Origin: Blasia pusilla
Lineage: Eukaryota > Marchantiophyta > Marchantiopsida > Blasiales
Direction: 5' to 3'
Length of the DNA stretch: 64,000 nt
NCBI GenBank assembly: GCA_050084515.1
Contig: CM114272.1
Location: 44,950,001-45,014,000 of the forward strand
Part shown: one piece after another, positions 43,101 to 54,111 of the stretch
Numbering within the stretch: position 1 is the stretch's first letter
Layout of the letters: each line of letters starts with the position of its first letter
The notes under the pieces: model-generated
The model's database searches: none
The model's input: only the letters and a program-made list of their open reading frames with translations
Told to the model about the DNA's origin: nothing
Program-made: the position numbers and the translations under genes

Positions 43101-45391
43101 TAGCCTTGCAACCATAGACCCCGCATCCTGGTTGGACAGTGCTTGAGACAGGGATGGGTGTAGACAGAGGAAGAAGTGAAGAAGGTACCATATGAGAGGG
43201 AGACACTCTCATATAGTGTGAGTGCTGACAAAACAACATCTTCTCGCGGAGCTTCCAAGTGTCAACCAAGAAACTCTTCACCACACCATCTACTTTACCT
43301 GATTGGGATCCCCAATAAACATTACTTACCAGTGCAGCAGCTTTGGGCAATGAATCAAGGCTACTGAGTGTGTTGAACAATTCTTGGGTTACCAGCTTAG
43401 CAATATCAGCACATGCTCTTGCTCTGTGTGTTGTGAATTTTGCGCAAAAGACCAAGTAATGACTAGAGGTTTCATCCCCGTCGTCACACAAAGCGCAAGA
43501 GTTTAGTTGTGTTCCCATCCTGCTTTTCCTATGGTTGCCCCCGTCCTAAACTTGAACTTGAGCCAGGTTCCCAAGGAAGAGGTTCCCAAGGAAGGGGTTC
43601 CCCGCAAATAGGGGATTGCCCCCGTCCTAAACTTGAACTTGAGCCAGGTTCCCAAGGAAGGGGTTCCCCGCAAATAGTTGTTCAGTTCTGCCTTTTCAGG
43701 ATATACCGTCAAGCGAGAGAGAGAGACTGTACTCATTAAGTAGTGCCTGTCGTAGCCTTGCGACCATAGACCCCGCACCCTGGTTGGACGGTGCTTGAGA
43801 CTGGGATGGGTGTAGAGAGAGAAGCAAGTGAAGAAGGTACCATATGAGAGGAGGGAGACACTCTCATATAGTGTGAGTGCTGACCAAACAACGTGTTTGT
43901 GCGGAGCTTCCGAGACTGTATTCATTAAGTAGTGCCTGTCGTAGCCTTGCGACCATAGACCCCACGCCCTGGTTGGACGGTGCTCGAAACTGGGATGGGT
44001 GTAGAGAGAGGAAGAAGTGAAGAAGGTACCATATGAGAGGAGGGAGACACTCTCATATAGTGTGAGTGCTGGTTCTTTAGAAAGGGACTGTTACGAGAAG
44101 TGCCATTCAAGCCGTCACGTAAAACCTTCCCAAGTCCACTTCTTTGGCAGAGAAGATCCTGAAACAATGGCAGATGACCGGACTCCACGAACAGAAACCA
44201 AGACAATCGTCGCCTTCACTCGTGTAGTGATACCACAAGAGCCGCTCATAATCATTGACCTTGAGATACTCACTTATACAATCCGTGATTCCCTCCCTGA
44301 ATGAGAATGAAAAGTTAACAACAAAGAATATCCAGAGTCCAACCCCAAGATAAACTGGCAAGGAGCATCATTTGAAATCTAATGCCAAACGTTTACTCGC
44401 ATCAGATTCTTTCTTGTTCAGGCCAGGCAATTCATGGTTCAGTTGCCAAACGCAGAAATCGAAAGTCCACGGAGATGGGACAAACCTTGCTGATTTTGGG
44501 GACCAGAGCACGTAGCGTGTAAAGGCCATCGTTGAGTTTCTTCCTCCGCTTCCGCTCTGACACCAAATTCTTGGAAACAGTTCGGCCCACTCCGTTTGGT
44601 GCTCCGTGGTCCTTCTCTTCTTGGTCATCCATGTTGTGGTCACTACAATCAGACGAATCTAGCTGTCTCCCATCCATGTCGGAGGCATCCCTGGAATGTA
44701 AATTACCTCCTTTGGGTGAGTCAACAGCCGCAGGGTGATCACAGAGCATTGATCTGTCCGGTTTCAAAACCATTGGAAGCATTTGGTTAGCGGCATTCTC
44801 CTCTGATTTCAATAGCGTTTGGGGTCCGCTTCTCTCACACCATACTTGCCTGGTTTGACCAGATCTTTCGTCCGGAGCAGAGGGACCTCCAACACTCGTC
44901 TTTGGGGAGCTTGTCCCACTTATGGCAAGGCCAGGAAGCGGAAAGTTGGTAGGATCCAAGTGTTGTTGGAGCATCCAGAAGGGACCTGGTGTGAGTTTGG
45001 AAGGGGGGGTCCACTTTTGCTTCGGTACCTCCAACGGCCGATGATACAGGTGGCTCTCGTTGCTCTCCCCAACAAGCACACCTTCGCCGAGACTGGCCAG
45101 AAACTCTATTGGATGCGTAGCAGGGTTCAAAGACTGAGGACCGTGTGCCAGAAGCTCGTGCAAGTTGGAATCAGTAGAATATGAATCCAAAGTGGGGTGA
45201 GAGTGAAGATTGTTCACAGGAACTGCTGTCATAGTCGACGTTCCGAGGGTATGGCCACCTTGAAACATTTCATGCGTTGCCACAAGTACCGGATGCAAAT
45301 TCTGCAGCGAATCAACAACCTTATCACAAGCGATGGTGATGGGTTTGTTGTCCATCAAACCATTCCCCCTGTGCTCTGCATGGGTCACCAT
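40152..45391 (-). CDS. AMS/TDR-like bHLH transcription factor (four coding exons)
   Basis: Proposed exons on the minus strand: 45391-44486, 41520-41230, 40830-40563 and 40315-40152. Junctions have GT/AG borders and stay in frame, giving about 542 residues (AMS has a similar length). Exon 1 holds a Ser/Pro-rich N-terminal region, then the basic region and helix 1, VSKNLVSERKRRKKLNDGL and LVPKISK with the His/Glu/Arg-type DNA contacts partly kept (Glu and Arg seen). Exon 2 continues helix 2, MDKASIVGDAIDYVRELQKQV, and an acidic linker. Exons 3 and 4 encode an ACT-like domain (LGLEIRNANLTSF) and a C-terminus EEVKKAILDVAARFGLQP. The SKNL and ACT signatures fit bHLH subfamily III(a+c), regulators of sporogenous or tapetal development. 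The start at 45391 is the first in-frame ATG; an acceptor-like TTGACAG at 45416 leaves room for an upstream exon. The N-terminal MYC-type domain of AMS was not found. Confidence 0.82.
41655..43062 (-). mobile_element. LINE 3' half inside bHLH intron
   Basis: On the minus strand it starts within the reverse transcriptase (VGNSPVVAFLFTDDL at about 43035; the family's catalytic ADD reads TDD). Then come VMIFNDKEED, the YTYLGIELSEDCMWDAHF thumb block (42684-42935), LEAVQLKAFRGMM (42348-42665), and a C-terminal zinc-binding segment CALYDDGDETSSHYFVSC in 41675-42454. It ends at the conserved 3' tail (TACTTAATGAG...). Stops and shifts break it. It is 5'-truncated, as typical of LINE insertions. Confidence 0.82.
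43063..43725 (-). mobile_element. Second 5'-truncated LINE copy in the intron
   Basis: It repeats the LINE 3' end, from the gag-like EPGSQ... segment at about 43700 down to the 3' tail at 43075. It has the zinc motif CALCDDGDETSSHYLVFC in 43084-43518, better kept than in the first copy. A segment of about 75 bases (CCTAAACTTGAACTTGAGCC...) is tandemly duplicated at 43545-43677. Confidence 0.78.
43726..44075 (-). repeat. Two short LINE 3' tails in tandem
   Basis: Two further copies of only the last 150-190 bases of the LINE (43731-43915 and 43921-44072). Each ends with the same CATTAAGTAGTGCC 3' terminus next to GAGAGAGA or GAGACTG flanks. All run in the same orientation as the gene. Confidence 0.75.
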
Positions 45392-46650
45392 CGGTCTGTG
45401 ACAGCTCCCGAGCACCTGTCAACCACCAGCCCAAAGGATTGACCTTCAGGACGACCATGCACTCCACGTCTCCTAGGAAAAATCCAGTTCGTTTGCTCCG
45501 AAACCAAATAAAAGCGAAAACCAAAAACACCTGAATGGATCTGCTATCGGGGTGTCGTCCTTGGGTTCCCTATCCTAAACCTCAAAATTCTCATTATACC
45601 GTTGTTGCTTACTCCGTCTACAAGGTTTGTCAACTAGAGTGTAAGGACATCGACACGAGTTCCAACGAAATCCAATCCAAACACATACTGACAGTCGCGA
45701 TAACTCAATAGCCGACTTAAAAGAGCTGCATGACTGAAAAGAACTCGCTTCCAAGTGGGACAATTGCTTACACATCACACTGGCCATGCAAGAAGGGAAA
45801 GTATCTGGCACTCAGCGCCTACCAGTACCCCATGGCTTCGCTCGCCAGGAAGCGGTTGGAAACCCCGATACGCGGCCCGCTGATTATTACGCAAGTACAG
45901 ACTAGCGAGGCACTTCCATCTCCCTCGGGTTTAGGAAGATCTGCACTCCTGCGTCCCTCTCGTGGCTGTGAGCTGTAATTTCCCTCATCTCACACAACTC
46001 TCGCCCGGATGCATGTACGTCTCTCTTCCTTGATGCCTCTCCGTCCGTCTCCAACACAGTACGATCTGTCTCTCCGTGATTGCTTCCAGTCCACCAGCAG
46101 ATCGTCCGATAGATTTCTGAATCTGCGTCGCGACTGCCTGGCCTCATTGATTCACGAACCCACTGGATATCTGGCTCCCGACCCCCACTCTATCTCTCCC
46201 CAGGGAAAGCGGGCAATAATGAGCTCCTCTTTCTCTCTCCTCCGCGAGTCCGCAGCCGGTGCCAATGAAATTCCCTCCCACGCGACGCTTTCCTTCTCTG
46301 AGGAACCAATGAGCGTCTGCCAGCAGCCGCCTGCCCACTGGTCCCACGCAATACACCACTCACAGCAGAACGGGTGAACCCGCTGAAGAAAAGCTCAATA
46401 GGCAGACGCATCGACGGTTCTGGTCCGTCCCCTAACCCTTACTCCCCCCCCCACCTTCCTTTCTCGCTCGTCCACCCATCATTAAGGCAAGTGACACCTT
46501 GTATGGCTTTCCCTTCTACATCCGATCGGAGGCAGGTGCCGCTCGGCTCTCCTTCGCTTCCGTGTTGGTATTCGAGATGGGTCTAGTGAGGGGAACGAAG
46601 GGCGGCGGGTGGCTAATTGACTAACCCTCTGATAAAGGCCCTCTCGCCCG
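45392..46650 (-). promoter_or_regulatory. Probable 5' leader and promoter area of the bHLH gene
   Basis: Upstream of the first ATG the DNA becomes GC-richer and, on the plus strand, CT-rich (for instance 46040-46250 and 46437-46490). This is typical of plant 5' untranslated regions and core promoters on the minus strand, which would be AG-rich. No TATA box stood out and no coding frame resembles a bHLH N-terminus. Open frames at 45575-45811, 45902-46147 and 46144-46411 look incidental. Confidence 0.4.
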
Positions 46651-47028
46651 CAACCCGTGTCCGGCGCCTTTAATCCGTTCATTCATACGTTTTCTCCCAC
46701 TTCTGTGTTTCTTTCTTTTTCTCTTTTTTCACATTTATGTAGACACCTTTATTTATTTATTTACAACGGGCCTGCGGAGATACTAATATACACCTATGTA
46801 TGTACGTACGGTTGGACGGTAAAGGACTTTACAACGAGACTACTGCTAGCGCGAATTATATAGTTAACCGGTAACCACACAGTTGGGTTCATATAATTCA
46901 CTCAATAAATACGAAAAATCAAAAAAGTGGTTTCAATACACGCAACCCATAATTTCTAGTTCCATGAGGCCGGTGTTCCAACTATTTTTCTTGTTTTTTC
47001 AACCACTGTTAAATTTGCCTATTTATTT
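46651..47028. other. No gene seen
   Basis: AT-rich upstream DNA with TTTATTTATTTATTTA-type runs and no recognisable repeat or reading frame. Confidence 0.5.
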
Positions 47029-47214
47029 ACATTATTAAAAGAGAATGGAGTTCAAGGATCCCTTCCACTCGGTGACACGGGTTCATTTTGGTTTCTCTGG
47101 TGTTGACATGTGTAACATAAAAATTATTCTAAGAATTAAATTTAAATTATCGAACTAGATGACATTTTTTCGCGGTGATTTTCATCCTTGCAAAGCACGG
47201 GCATTCTGCTAGTG
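47029..47214 (+). mobile_element. Small non-autonomous Helitron
   Basis: It starts in a TTTACATTATTAAAAGAGAATGG block like the unit at 37646 and ends GCAAAGCACGGGCATTCTGCTAGT, matching the CTAG-T end. Its internal GTGACACGGG and GTTGACATGTGTAAC words also recur in the 37646 unit. Confidence 0.65.
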
Positions 47215-48592
47215 CGTTATAATCCTGGGGTTGGAATTTTGGTGTCACTTTTTTTAAAGTTTAAGCTTACTTTTTTTTTAAATTGTAAGCAACTATTCTA
47301 ACGAGTAAAACTGGAGATGATATGTTTTGATCATAATATAAATCTATAGCTATGCTCATATCATGCATGGATTTTATTTCTTCTTCTTTATTTCTTAGTG
47401 GAATGCATGTCCCATGCACTCCACTATATTTGTAACTAGTGGAGGTTTAAATTTCCTCATAAAATAATAATTAATCATCAAAATTTTCAAATATCATTTT
47501 AAATCAATTTCAAACAATCCAATTGCTACAAAAGGCATATTGGCCAATAGTGCGAAGCATCAATAGGAGAAGAATTTTTCAAAATGAAGGGGCAGATTCA
47601 AAACTATTTTGAAAAAAAATCAAAAAAACTTGTGAAAGAAAAAATAAATAAATACAATTATGTTTGAGGTGTCTTATAGAATATTATGAATGTTTTTGAA
47701 GAAGTTTTAATATTCTATCAAAGACTATTTTATGGAAACACAATGAATTAGGATCAAGCGCAATTAGAGTCCTTGGGACTCAAGGCACCATTCCAATTAT
47801 AATTAGAAGGAATCATTGTGTAAACTTGGCTCTTAATATAGTTGAGAGAAAAGCTAGTGGAGTGGAGAGTGGAGATATTCAATATTAACCACAATGGAAG
47901 GTGAAGATATAGAAATAGGTCTATTGAGGGAACGGAAATTGTAAATAGCCCAGTCGAAGTGGGGATACAACTTACCTCTAAACTCCCAACTTCATTCAAG
48001 CCTTTAAATTGTAAATAGCCTAGTCGAAGTTGGGAGTTTAGAGGTAAGTCGTGAACATGGGCCAAGGAGAGGAGATACCTTTGTATCAATACCAAAGCAA
48101 AACCTAGGCTAATCTAGTCGCAAAGCTAGAGTGTTGAGACTCTCAAGATACTTGGATGTAAGCAACAACAGCTAGTCACAATAGTAACATGCCCACAAAA
48201 ATCGCTATCATCATCCAAACAACTCAAAAATCTATAAACCACACTCAAACATGGAAACAAAACACTCGTATGATGATATCCCAAGGGAACTCATATAGAA
48301 AATTTCTTGAAGTTTACAATCAAGCCAAACACTCGTAATGTGAAGACACTTGAATTACACGTGTGGGCAAATTTAAGGTGCCTCTCCGCAAAGAACTCCA
48401 AGCCTTGAGCTTTGCAAGTGGAAGTCTTAGGTTGAATCTCGAAGACTTTACCGATCGCGCATACCATAGATAATCAAGTAGTCTCCAAGCGCTAATTGGT
48501 TATGAGTCTCCCAAGGTGCATACCATCTCCATAGGAAGCCCATTTCCCAAGCCTCAACCAATCTTCTCAAATCACTCACCTAAACTAAGACC
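47215..48592. other. AT-rich stretch with inverted and direct repeats, no gene
   Basis: Only one longish frame is present (47754-48095, minus, 113 residues), not recognised and overlapping a hairpin. Bases 47970-47992 and 48027-48049 are perfect inverted repeats of 23 bases, and TTGTAAATAGCC occurs as a direct repeat at about 47938 and 48008. The rest, up to the start of gypsy fragment D, shows nothing. Confidence 0.5.
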
Positions 48593-49384
48593 ATGAGAAA
48601 GACACTAAGGATGTATGCCCACTGAATTTGTATCCCATCGCCAACCACAGCAACTATAGGTTGATTGTCCCAATCTCCATACTTAAATGAACCTTTCTCT
48701 ATCGTCTGAAAAATTATTTTCACCGATCCGACTCGCAAAGTAGTTTGGTAGTCAATCAACGCCTAATCATACAAGGTCTTTAACTCCCCACGAAACTCCG
48801 TACCCTCATCTATCAATAACCCAGTTGGTGCACAATAATGACTAATCACTCAATCGTGGAAGGCATATGCTACTCCCTCATTTGCTTTTTCCGAAAATGT
48901 AACCAAACTACTTTGCGAGTCGGATCGGTAAACACTTCTCGAAGTGGATAGTAGACTTCGAGAAGTGTTTGACCATCACCAACACATAATGACTATGGTG
49001 CACTATCAAAGGTAAAGAACGTGCAAAACCCATGATTGCCAATGGATGCAACGGTGGAGTCGGATCATTGAAAGATGTTCACACTCGATCACACACCATG
49101 CATCTAGCAACAAACTATTGAACGTTAGTCTGCATGCCTCGCCACCAATATTGTATTTAGAGCAAGTTGTACTGCCTCATCCTTTGTAAAGAGCACATTT
49201 GGTGTATCATACCCATGAGGAGTTGGATCACTTTGGAGTGAAGCACACTCTATCGTCCTCCCAAACTCGTAACATATATGTCCCCCCCTCCCCCCACTTG
49301 AACCGTCTAACTTGCTAAAGGATCTGATCGAGCTCTCTAGCACCCATTATGCCTGCAATGCTACCAATATGTAGGTATTCCAAG

Positions 49385-50419
49385 TGTTGCGCCCCTACTC
49401 TCCTTGAACGTCAATCTTTAGTGTTGCGGAAGCGTGCGTTCAGTAGGTCACGAACTCATCGCCGATCTGCACCCAAACACGCACTCTTGTTAGTCGAGTT
49501 TGGCCAATCGGCGTTCCAACCCACCGAGTCCTAAACTCGGCGTCTCATCAAGCTCAACCTTCCTTAGTTCCTAGCTCCCAACACATGGCAAGTCCTTCAA
49601 GACTTGGAACAGACTTCCTGGTTAGTCCAGGGATCTGAAACGGCACTTGCACGCCTAGCGATCCCAACTGTTCAACGGTCCTCGTGTGAGTTCCGAACCG
49701 AGACCCAAGTAATTGAGTCGCGGCGTGAAATCCAAGAGGGATGTCTAAAATCGCCTCAATGGACTTGGTGCAGGTTTTCCAACCCAACGCCCAAACTCGC
49801 GTTCCGTTCCATGCCCTTGAGCGCCCGCGCTGGCGCCCAAAGTGGGGTTTGGGTTCCAAGCACTCTCGGAGACCTTCCCCCTTACTAGTACTTCTGGGGT
49901 TCTCCAATAACCCCTCCCATTTGGGAAAAGAGGTTCGGGCCCTTCATTGTGGCCCTCAACCCGACTCCACTTATAGTCGTTTTCGGGTCGTATCATGTCC
50001 GCTGCTTATGCGTTTGCAGCGATCTTTGGTGCGTTTGAACCGGCTCTCCATAAGCTTTCCAACGCACCCTTATTTGTTTCAAACGCATCTTGGCGCTAAA
50101 AGTTATGGCCATAAATACAGTCGGAAACTCTCAAACGCAAGTGGCGTTCCAAATCCGGATCTTTCCTTTGGCAACCCACTTCCTAGACTCGACTTCTTTC
50201 AAGTCCCATTCGCGTTTGCATTTTAAAAAAATTCCTTCAGCGGGCTTTCAAGTCCAGGTTTCTGAGTCGCGACCATCACATCTGAAACGCAACTTCTTGC
50301 TCGCGTCTCGTCTCTTGTCTCCTCTTTGAGACAACTCCAACGCGCAAACCATCTTAGCGTGAGCCCGCTAATGTTCCGATGTTCCACTTGGCACTTGTTT
50401 GGTCATGAGGGTCGCGACA
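49385..50419 (-). repeat. 3' LTR of chromovirus copy 2
   Basis: About 1.03 kb, from TGTTGCGCCCC to GTCGCGACA, closely similar along its length to 4720-5722, with an extra block of about 30 bases near 50218-50250. Confidence 0.9.
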
Positions 50420-50433
50420 CTCACCCCTCTTTT
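50420..50433 (-). promoter_or_regulatory. Polypurine tract of chromovirus copy 2
   Basis: On the minus strand the bases AAAAGAGGGGTGAG directly precede the 3' LTR, as required for plus-strand priming. Confidence 0.85.
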
Positions 50434-51070
50434 AGAGGTTGATGCCCTCATCAACGCAAACTTTTATTATGTCAAGTCTTCTGGGCAGCCTACCCCTTGA
50501 CATTGAATTGCGTTCTGGTGGCTAACCCGCAATTCCTCTTAGTCTCTAGTTGTCGCTTTGCCCCACTTAGAATTATTAGCCTCTCATCTTCGATAAGCCT
50601 GGACTAGTTCCAAGGAACTAACCTATCAAATAAGCTAACTAAGTGTGCAACCTTAGACTCTTTCGACTCATTACTGTAAACATCACACCTGTTTACCTGG
50701 TCCACAAATCGTACTACTATTGGGTTGCTCTCGTATTCGACTTAGGCGCATCACTAAGTTTACTTATGTAGCCACAAGTAAGATCACCCCAAGCCCCAAG
50801 ACAGACTTCATCTGCCCCGCCGACGCTAGGGCGAGCTCGAGTGTAATCCAACACAAGGTCATGTTCTAGGTGCTTATCCACATACGAGCTCTCACCTCAA
50901 ATACTCCTTGTCTGTCCTCTTGTCGTACATTCTAAGTCTATGATGAACGACTCATAGCCATGCACTACCACATACAAATTGCAATCAACACTGGTATCGA
51001 ATCTCCAAATTTATACACTCCTTTATTGCAACACTAGCATATTCTAGTTACAACGGCCTTCGGCCCAAGA
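50434..51070 (-). other. 3' untranslated region of chromovirus copy 2
   Basis: About 640 bases between the chromodomain frame and the purine tract. No reading frame of note. The equivalent of copy 1 falls outside the window. Confidence 0.7.
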
Positions 51071-52620
51071 TTCCACTGATTACAAGTCATGTCTCTAGCT
51101 TCTCCTCGTAATAACGTATGTGCTTCGCTTGTGTTCGCTTGAAGTCACGCAACAATTCTTGCGCGTGTTCCAAATCCGCCTCCGCAATCCAAGTCGCCTC
51201 CTTCACATGGTAGCCCTTCCATTTTACCAAGTATTCATACTTGTTGGCCCGACGCCTCGAACGTAAGATGGTCTCCACTCGAACTCCGGCTCATTCATTT
51301 ATGATGACCTGGTGCGGTCTCACCACTGTCTCTCCGCTCAAAACGTCCATTATCTTGAAGGTATTTCTTCAACAATGACACATGAAAGGTCGGGTGAATC
51401 TTGAACTCGTCCTCTTGACCTCAACGTATACACATCCTCAAACGGGTTTGTCACAATCAAATACGGTCCAAAGATACTTGGCAAATAGCTTCGCAGACAA
51501 CTCTTTCGGAAGAGTGAGATTCTTCACACTCAACCACACTTGTTCTCCAACTTGGAATCGCATTTGGCGCCGACTCTTGTTAGCATGCTTAACGTACCTC
51601 ATTTGAGCCTTTGCAAGACTTTGCCTCGCGCTCTTCTTCGTTTCGCATCTCTACCAACAAACTTTTGCCGCCGATTGTCATGTTCGTGCCAATGTAGTAC
51701 CCTTCGAAAGGGCTAGATCAAGAGGCCCTTCGGCTCGCGTCCATTTGCCAGAGAAACGGAGATTCTCTGTTGCGTAATCTTGGTCGAGTTGTAGCAAAGA
51801 TTCGCCATGATCACCACCTAACCCAATCGCGTTGATCAAAGATCGACATAATTCCTCGATCCGATCGTTCCATCACCAAATCTTGATTCACGATAGAGTT
51901 TACCTTTTCGGTCTGTCCATCCGTCGTGGGTGGAAAAGCGTCTTGAAACTCAGCTTGGTCTTAAACCTTCAAACGAACAAGTGCTTCGAGAAAGCAGTGG
52001 TAAACTTTGATCCCGATCTGAAACAATGCTCCACGGCAAACCATGCGACGCCACCGACTATCGAGGAATAGTTGCGTTCTACTTGGCACTTGTTTGGTCA
52101 TGATACGCCGTTCGCGGAATCCACCGTCGGACACGAATCTCGCCAACTTGCTAAACCGATCAACAATCACCAAGATAGCGTTGTATCCCCTGGATTTCGG
52201 AAGACTCGTGATGAAATCCATACTCACACTTTGCAAGGGTCCTTCCAAAGGGATCGGCAAGGGATGCGAGCAAGCCTTGTTTCTTATCATAAGAGACTCT
52301 ATTCGCTTGCAAAAGCACGCTTCAAGCGGAGTCACACAGGTCTTCACATATTGAGCAACATCCTCCTTCATGTTGGGCCAAAAGAACCGCCGATAGAACA
52401 ACTAGCGAGATTTCTCTCCTTTATGTCCCGCCAAGGGTCCGTCGTGACATTCCGCTAACACCTTGGTTCGCATTGAGGATTCGCCTTGCCCTACATAGAT
52501 CCTACTGTTTGAACCTTAGTAAACCGTGCCTCAAACTTATGTTGGCCACCTTCTCACCCCCGCTTCAACTTCCTCAGGTATTCCCGTGCTTGAGCATCCT
52601 TCATATATCCTTCACTTAAT
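51071..52620 (-). pseudogene. Chromovirus copy 2 integrase and chromodomain
   Basis: The chromodomain (METILRSRRRANKYEYLVKWKGYHVKEATWIAEADLEHA) is open at 51087-51278. The integrase is in 51961-52401 (FFWPNMKEDVAQYVKTC, SMDFITSLPKSRGYNAILVIVDRFSKLARFV) and beyond, heavily frameshifted. At about 52078-52103 it contains a short stretch, CTTGGCACTTGTTTGGTCATGA, also found at the end of the LTR, inserted where copy 1 has ordinary sequence. Confidence 0.82.
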
Positions 52621-52768
52621 CCTTCTCTCCAGATCTGTTTCCTTAGGGAACATTGCTCTCAAAGACTGTGGTCGTCGATGGCATGTGTTCCTCCTTGCGA
52701 CTTAACGATCGGAATCACATTATCTTTACCGGCTTGTGGATCAACTCTACATCCATCAGCGCAAGGTA

Positions 52769-53985
52769 TCATGCCACCCAGATTGTTTCGGTGTCACTCA
52801 ATCTGGGTCTCAAAATACTTGAGTGATATATTATCGGTGAATACTCGAGTCTGTGGAGCCCTAGATAATGCCGCCACTTCCTCAAGCAATGTACCACCAC
52901 GAACAACTCTTTTCGTGAGTAGGCCATCTCCTTTCGAAGGTTGTCGCTAAGCTTCTTGCTCTCATATGCCACCGGTCTCCCTTCTTGCACCAACATTCCT
53001 GCAAAACATGTGAAATCACTAGCATCGGTATGCACTTGAACGGTTTGTCAAACTCCGGCACTTTAACACTAGTTCCTCCGATAGAATCTGGCTTCACTCG
53101 GTTGAATGCCTCATTAACTTCACGGGTCCAAGTCGTGTTGGCAAACTTTGCCGTCCAATCCGTGAGAGGTCTCACAATTCCCGAAAAGTTTTTCACATAA
53201 GTACGATAAAATTGCAAGCACCTATGAACCTCCTCATCCCCTTTACAATGGATGGGGTTCCCACTGAAATAGCCTTTACCTTTTCCATGTCCGGATCGAC
53301 GCCATCTCAGACCGACCACGTGACCCAAGAATTTGATCTTACTCAAACCAAATTCGCTCTTCTCTACATTCGCATACACTGATTTGCCCTTAGCTTAGAC
53401 AAGACCGCTCTCACATGTCGAACGTGCTCCTCTAGTGACTTGAATAGATAAGTATATCATCGATATAGATGATAACATACTCATCCATTTCCTTGTGAAA
53501 AATGGAGTTCATCAATGTGGTGAACGTCGGAGGCGCGTTACATAGACCGAAAGGCATCACTACAAACTCAAAGGAACAGATCTCGCGTCCCGCACGCAGT
53601 CTTCTCCACATCCGCCTCGGCAATCCGAATCTGATAATATCCCGACTTCAAGTCAATCCTACTGAAATATCTCTACAGGACGCCAAATTATCCTATCAAA
53701 GAGATCATCTATCCTTGGAAGAGGATAATTGTTCCGAACCGTCACTTTGTTCGAGGTGCATTAAATGAAGGTAATCAACACATAAGTTTGACACCTCATC
53801 TTTCCATCCTTCTTCTTTACAAAGAGAACAGGTGCTCCATAAGGTGACTTGCTAGTCCTAATGTAACCCTCTTCCAAGAGCTCACTTAATCGCTTTTTTT
53901 CAACTCAAGAAGTTCTTCCTGATTCAAACTATATGGTGCTTTTGAAGGCGGTTGGGAACCGGTATGATCTCTATCTTATGATCGA
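52769..53985 (-). pseudogene. Chromovirus copy 2 reverse transcriptase and RNase H
   Basis: YIDDILIYS is readable in 53432-53623 with [19 protein letters not shown], and KSEFGLSKIKFLGHVV in 52882-53379. RNase H (DASDF, AYESKKLSDN, RKWRHYLGLHR) is at 52769-53035. Each block is in a different frame because of small insertions and deletions. The gene ends on the right at TTATGATCGAC, where copy 1 continues toward the protease. Confidence 0.85.
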
Positions 53986-54111
53986 CTTTCCAGAGACTAC
54001 TCTATCCTCGTGAATATCTCAACCATCTATCGCCTTCTCACCGACCTCTAGATCAAAGGGCTCTCCATGAGACCCCAATATCAAAGTCTCACCACTCTAG
54101 CTCTCCATAGC

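Larger units (their letters stand above)
41521..44485 (-). other. Large intron splitting the helix-loop-helix
   Basis: The donor is AGCAAG/GTTTGT at 44486/44485 and the acceptor GGCAG/ATGGAC at 41521/41520. It interrupts the loop between helix 1 (VPKISK) and helix 2 (MDKASI) in phase 0. It is almost 3 kb long, mostly LINE-derived in the same orientation as the gene. Confidence 0.85.
49385..53985 (-). mobile_element. Chromovirus copy 2, lacking its 5' part
   Basis: From right to left it starts inside the region between protease and reverse transcriptase (matching about position 2832 of copy 1) and runs through reverse transcriptase, RNase H, integrase, chromodomain, 3' untranslated region, purine tract and 3' LTR. 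gag, protease and the 5' LTR are missing. Host flanks are GGTATTCCAAG on the left and TTCCAGAGACTACTC on the right, possibly a degenerate duplication. Compared with copy 1 it has many short insertions and deletions. Confidence 0.85.
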
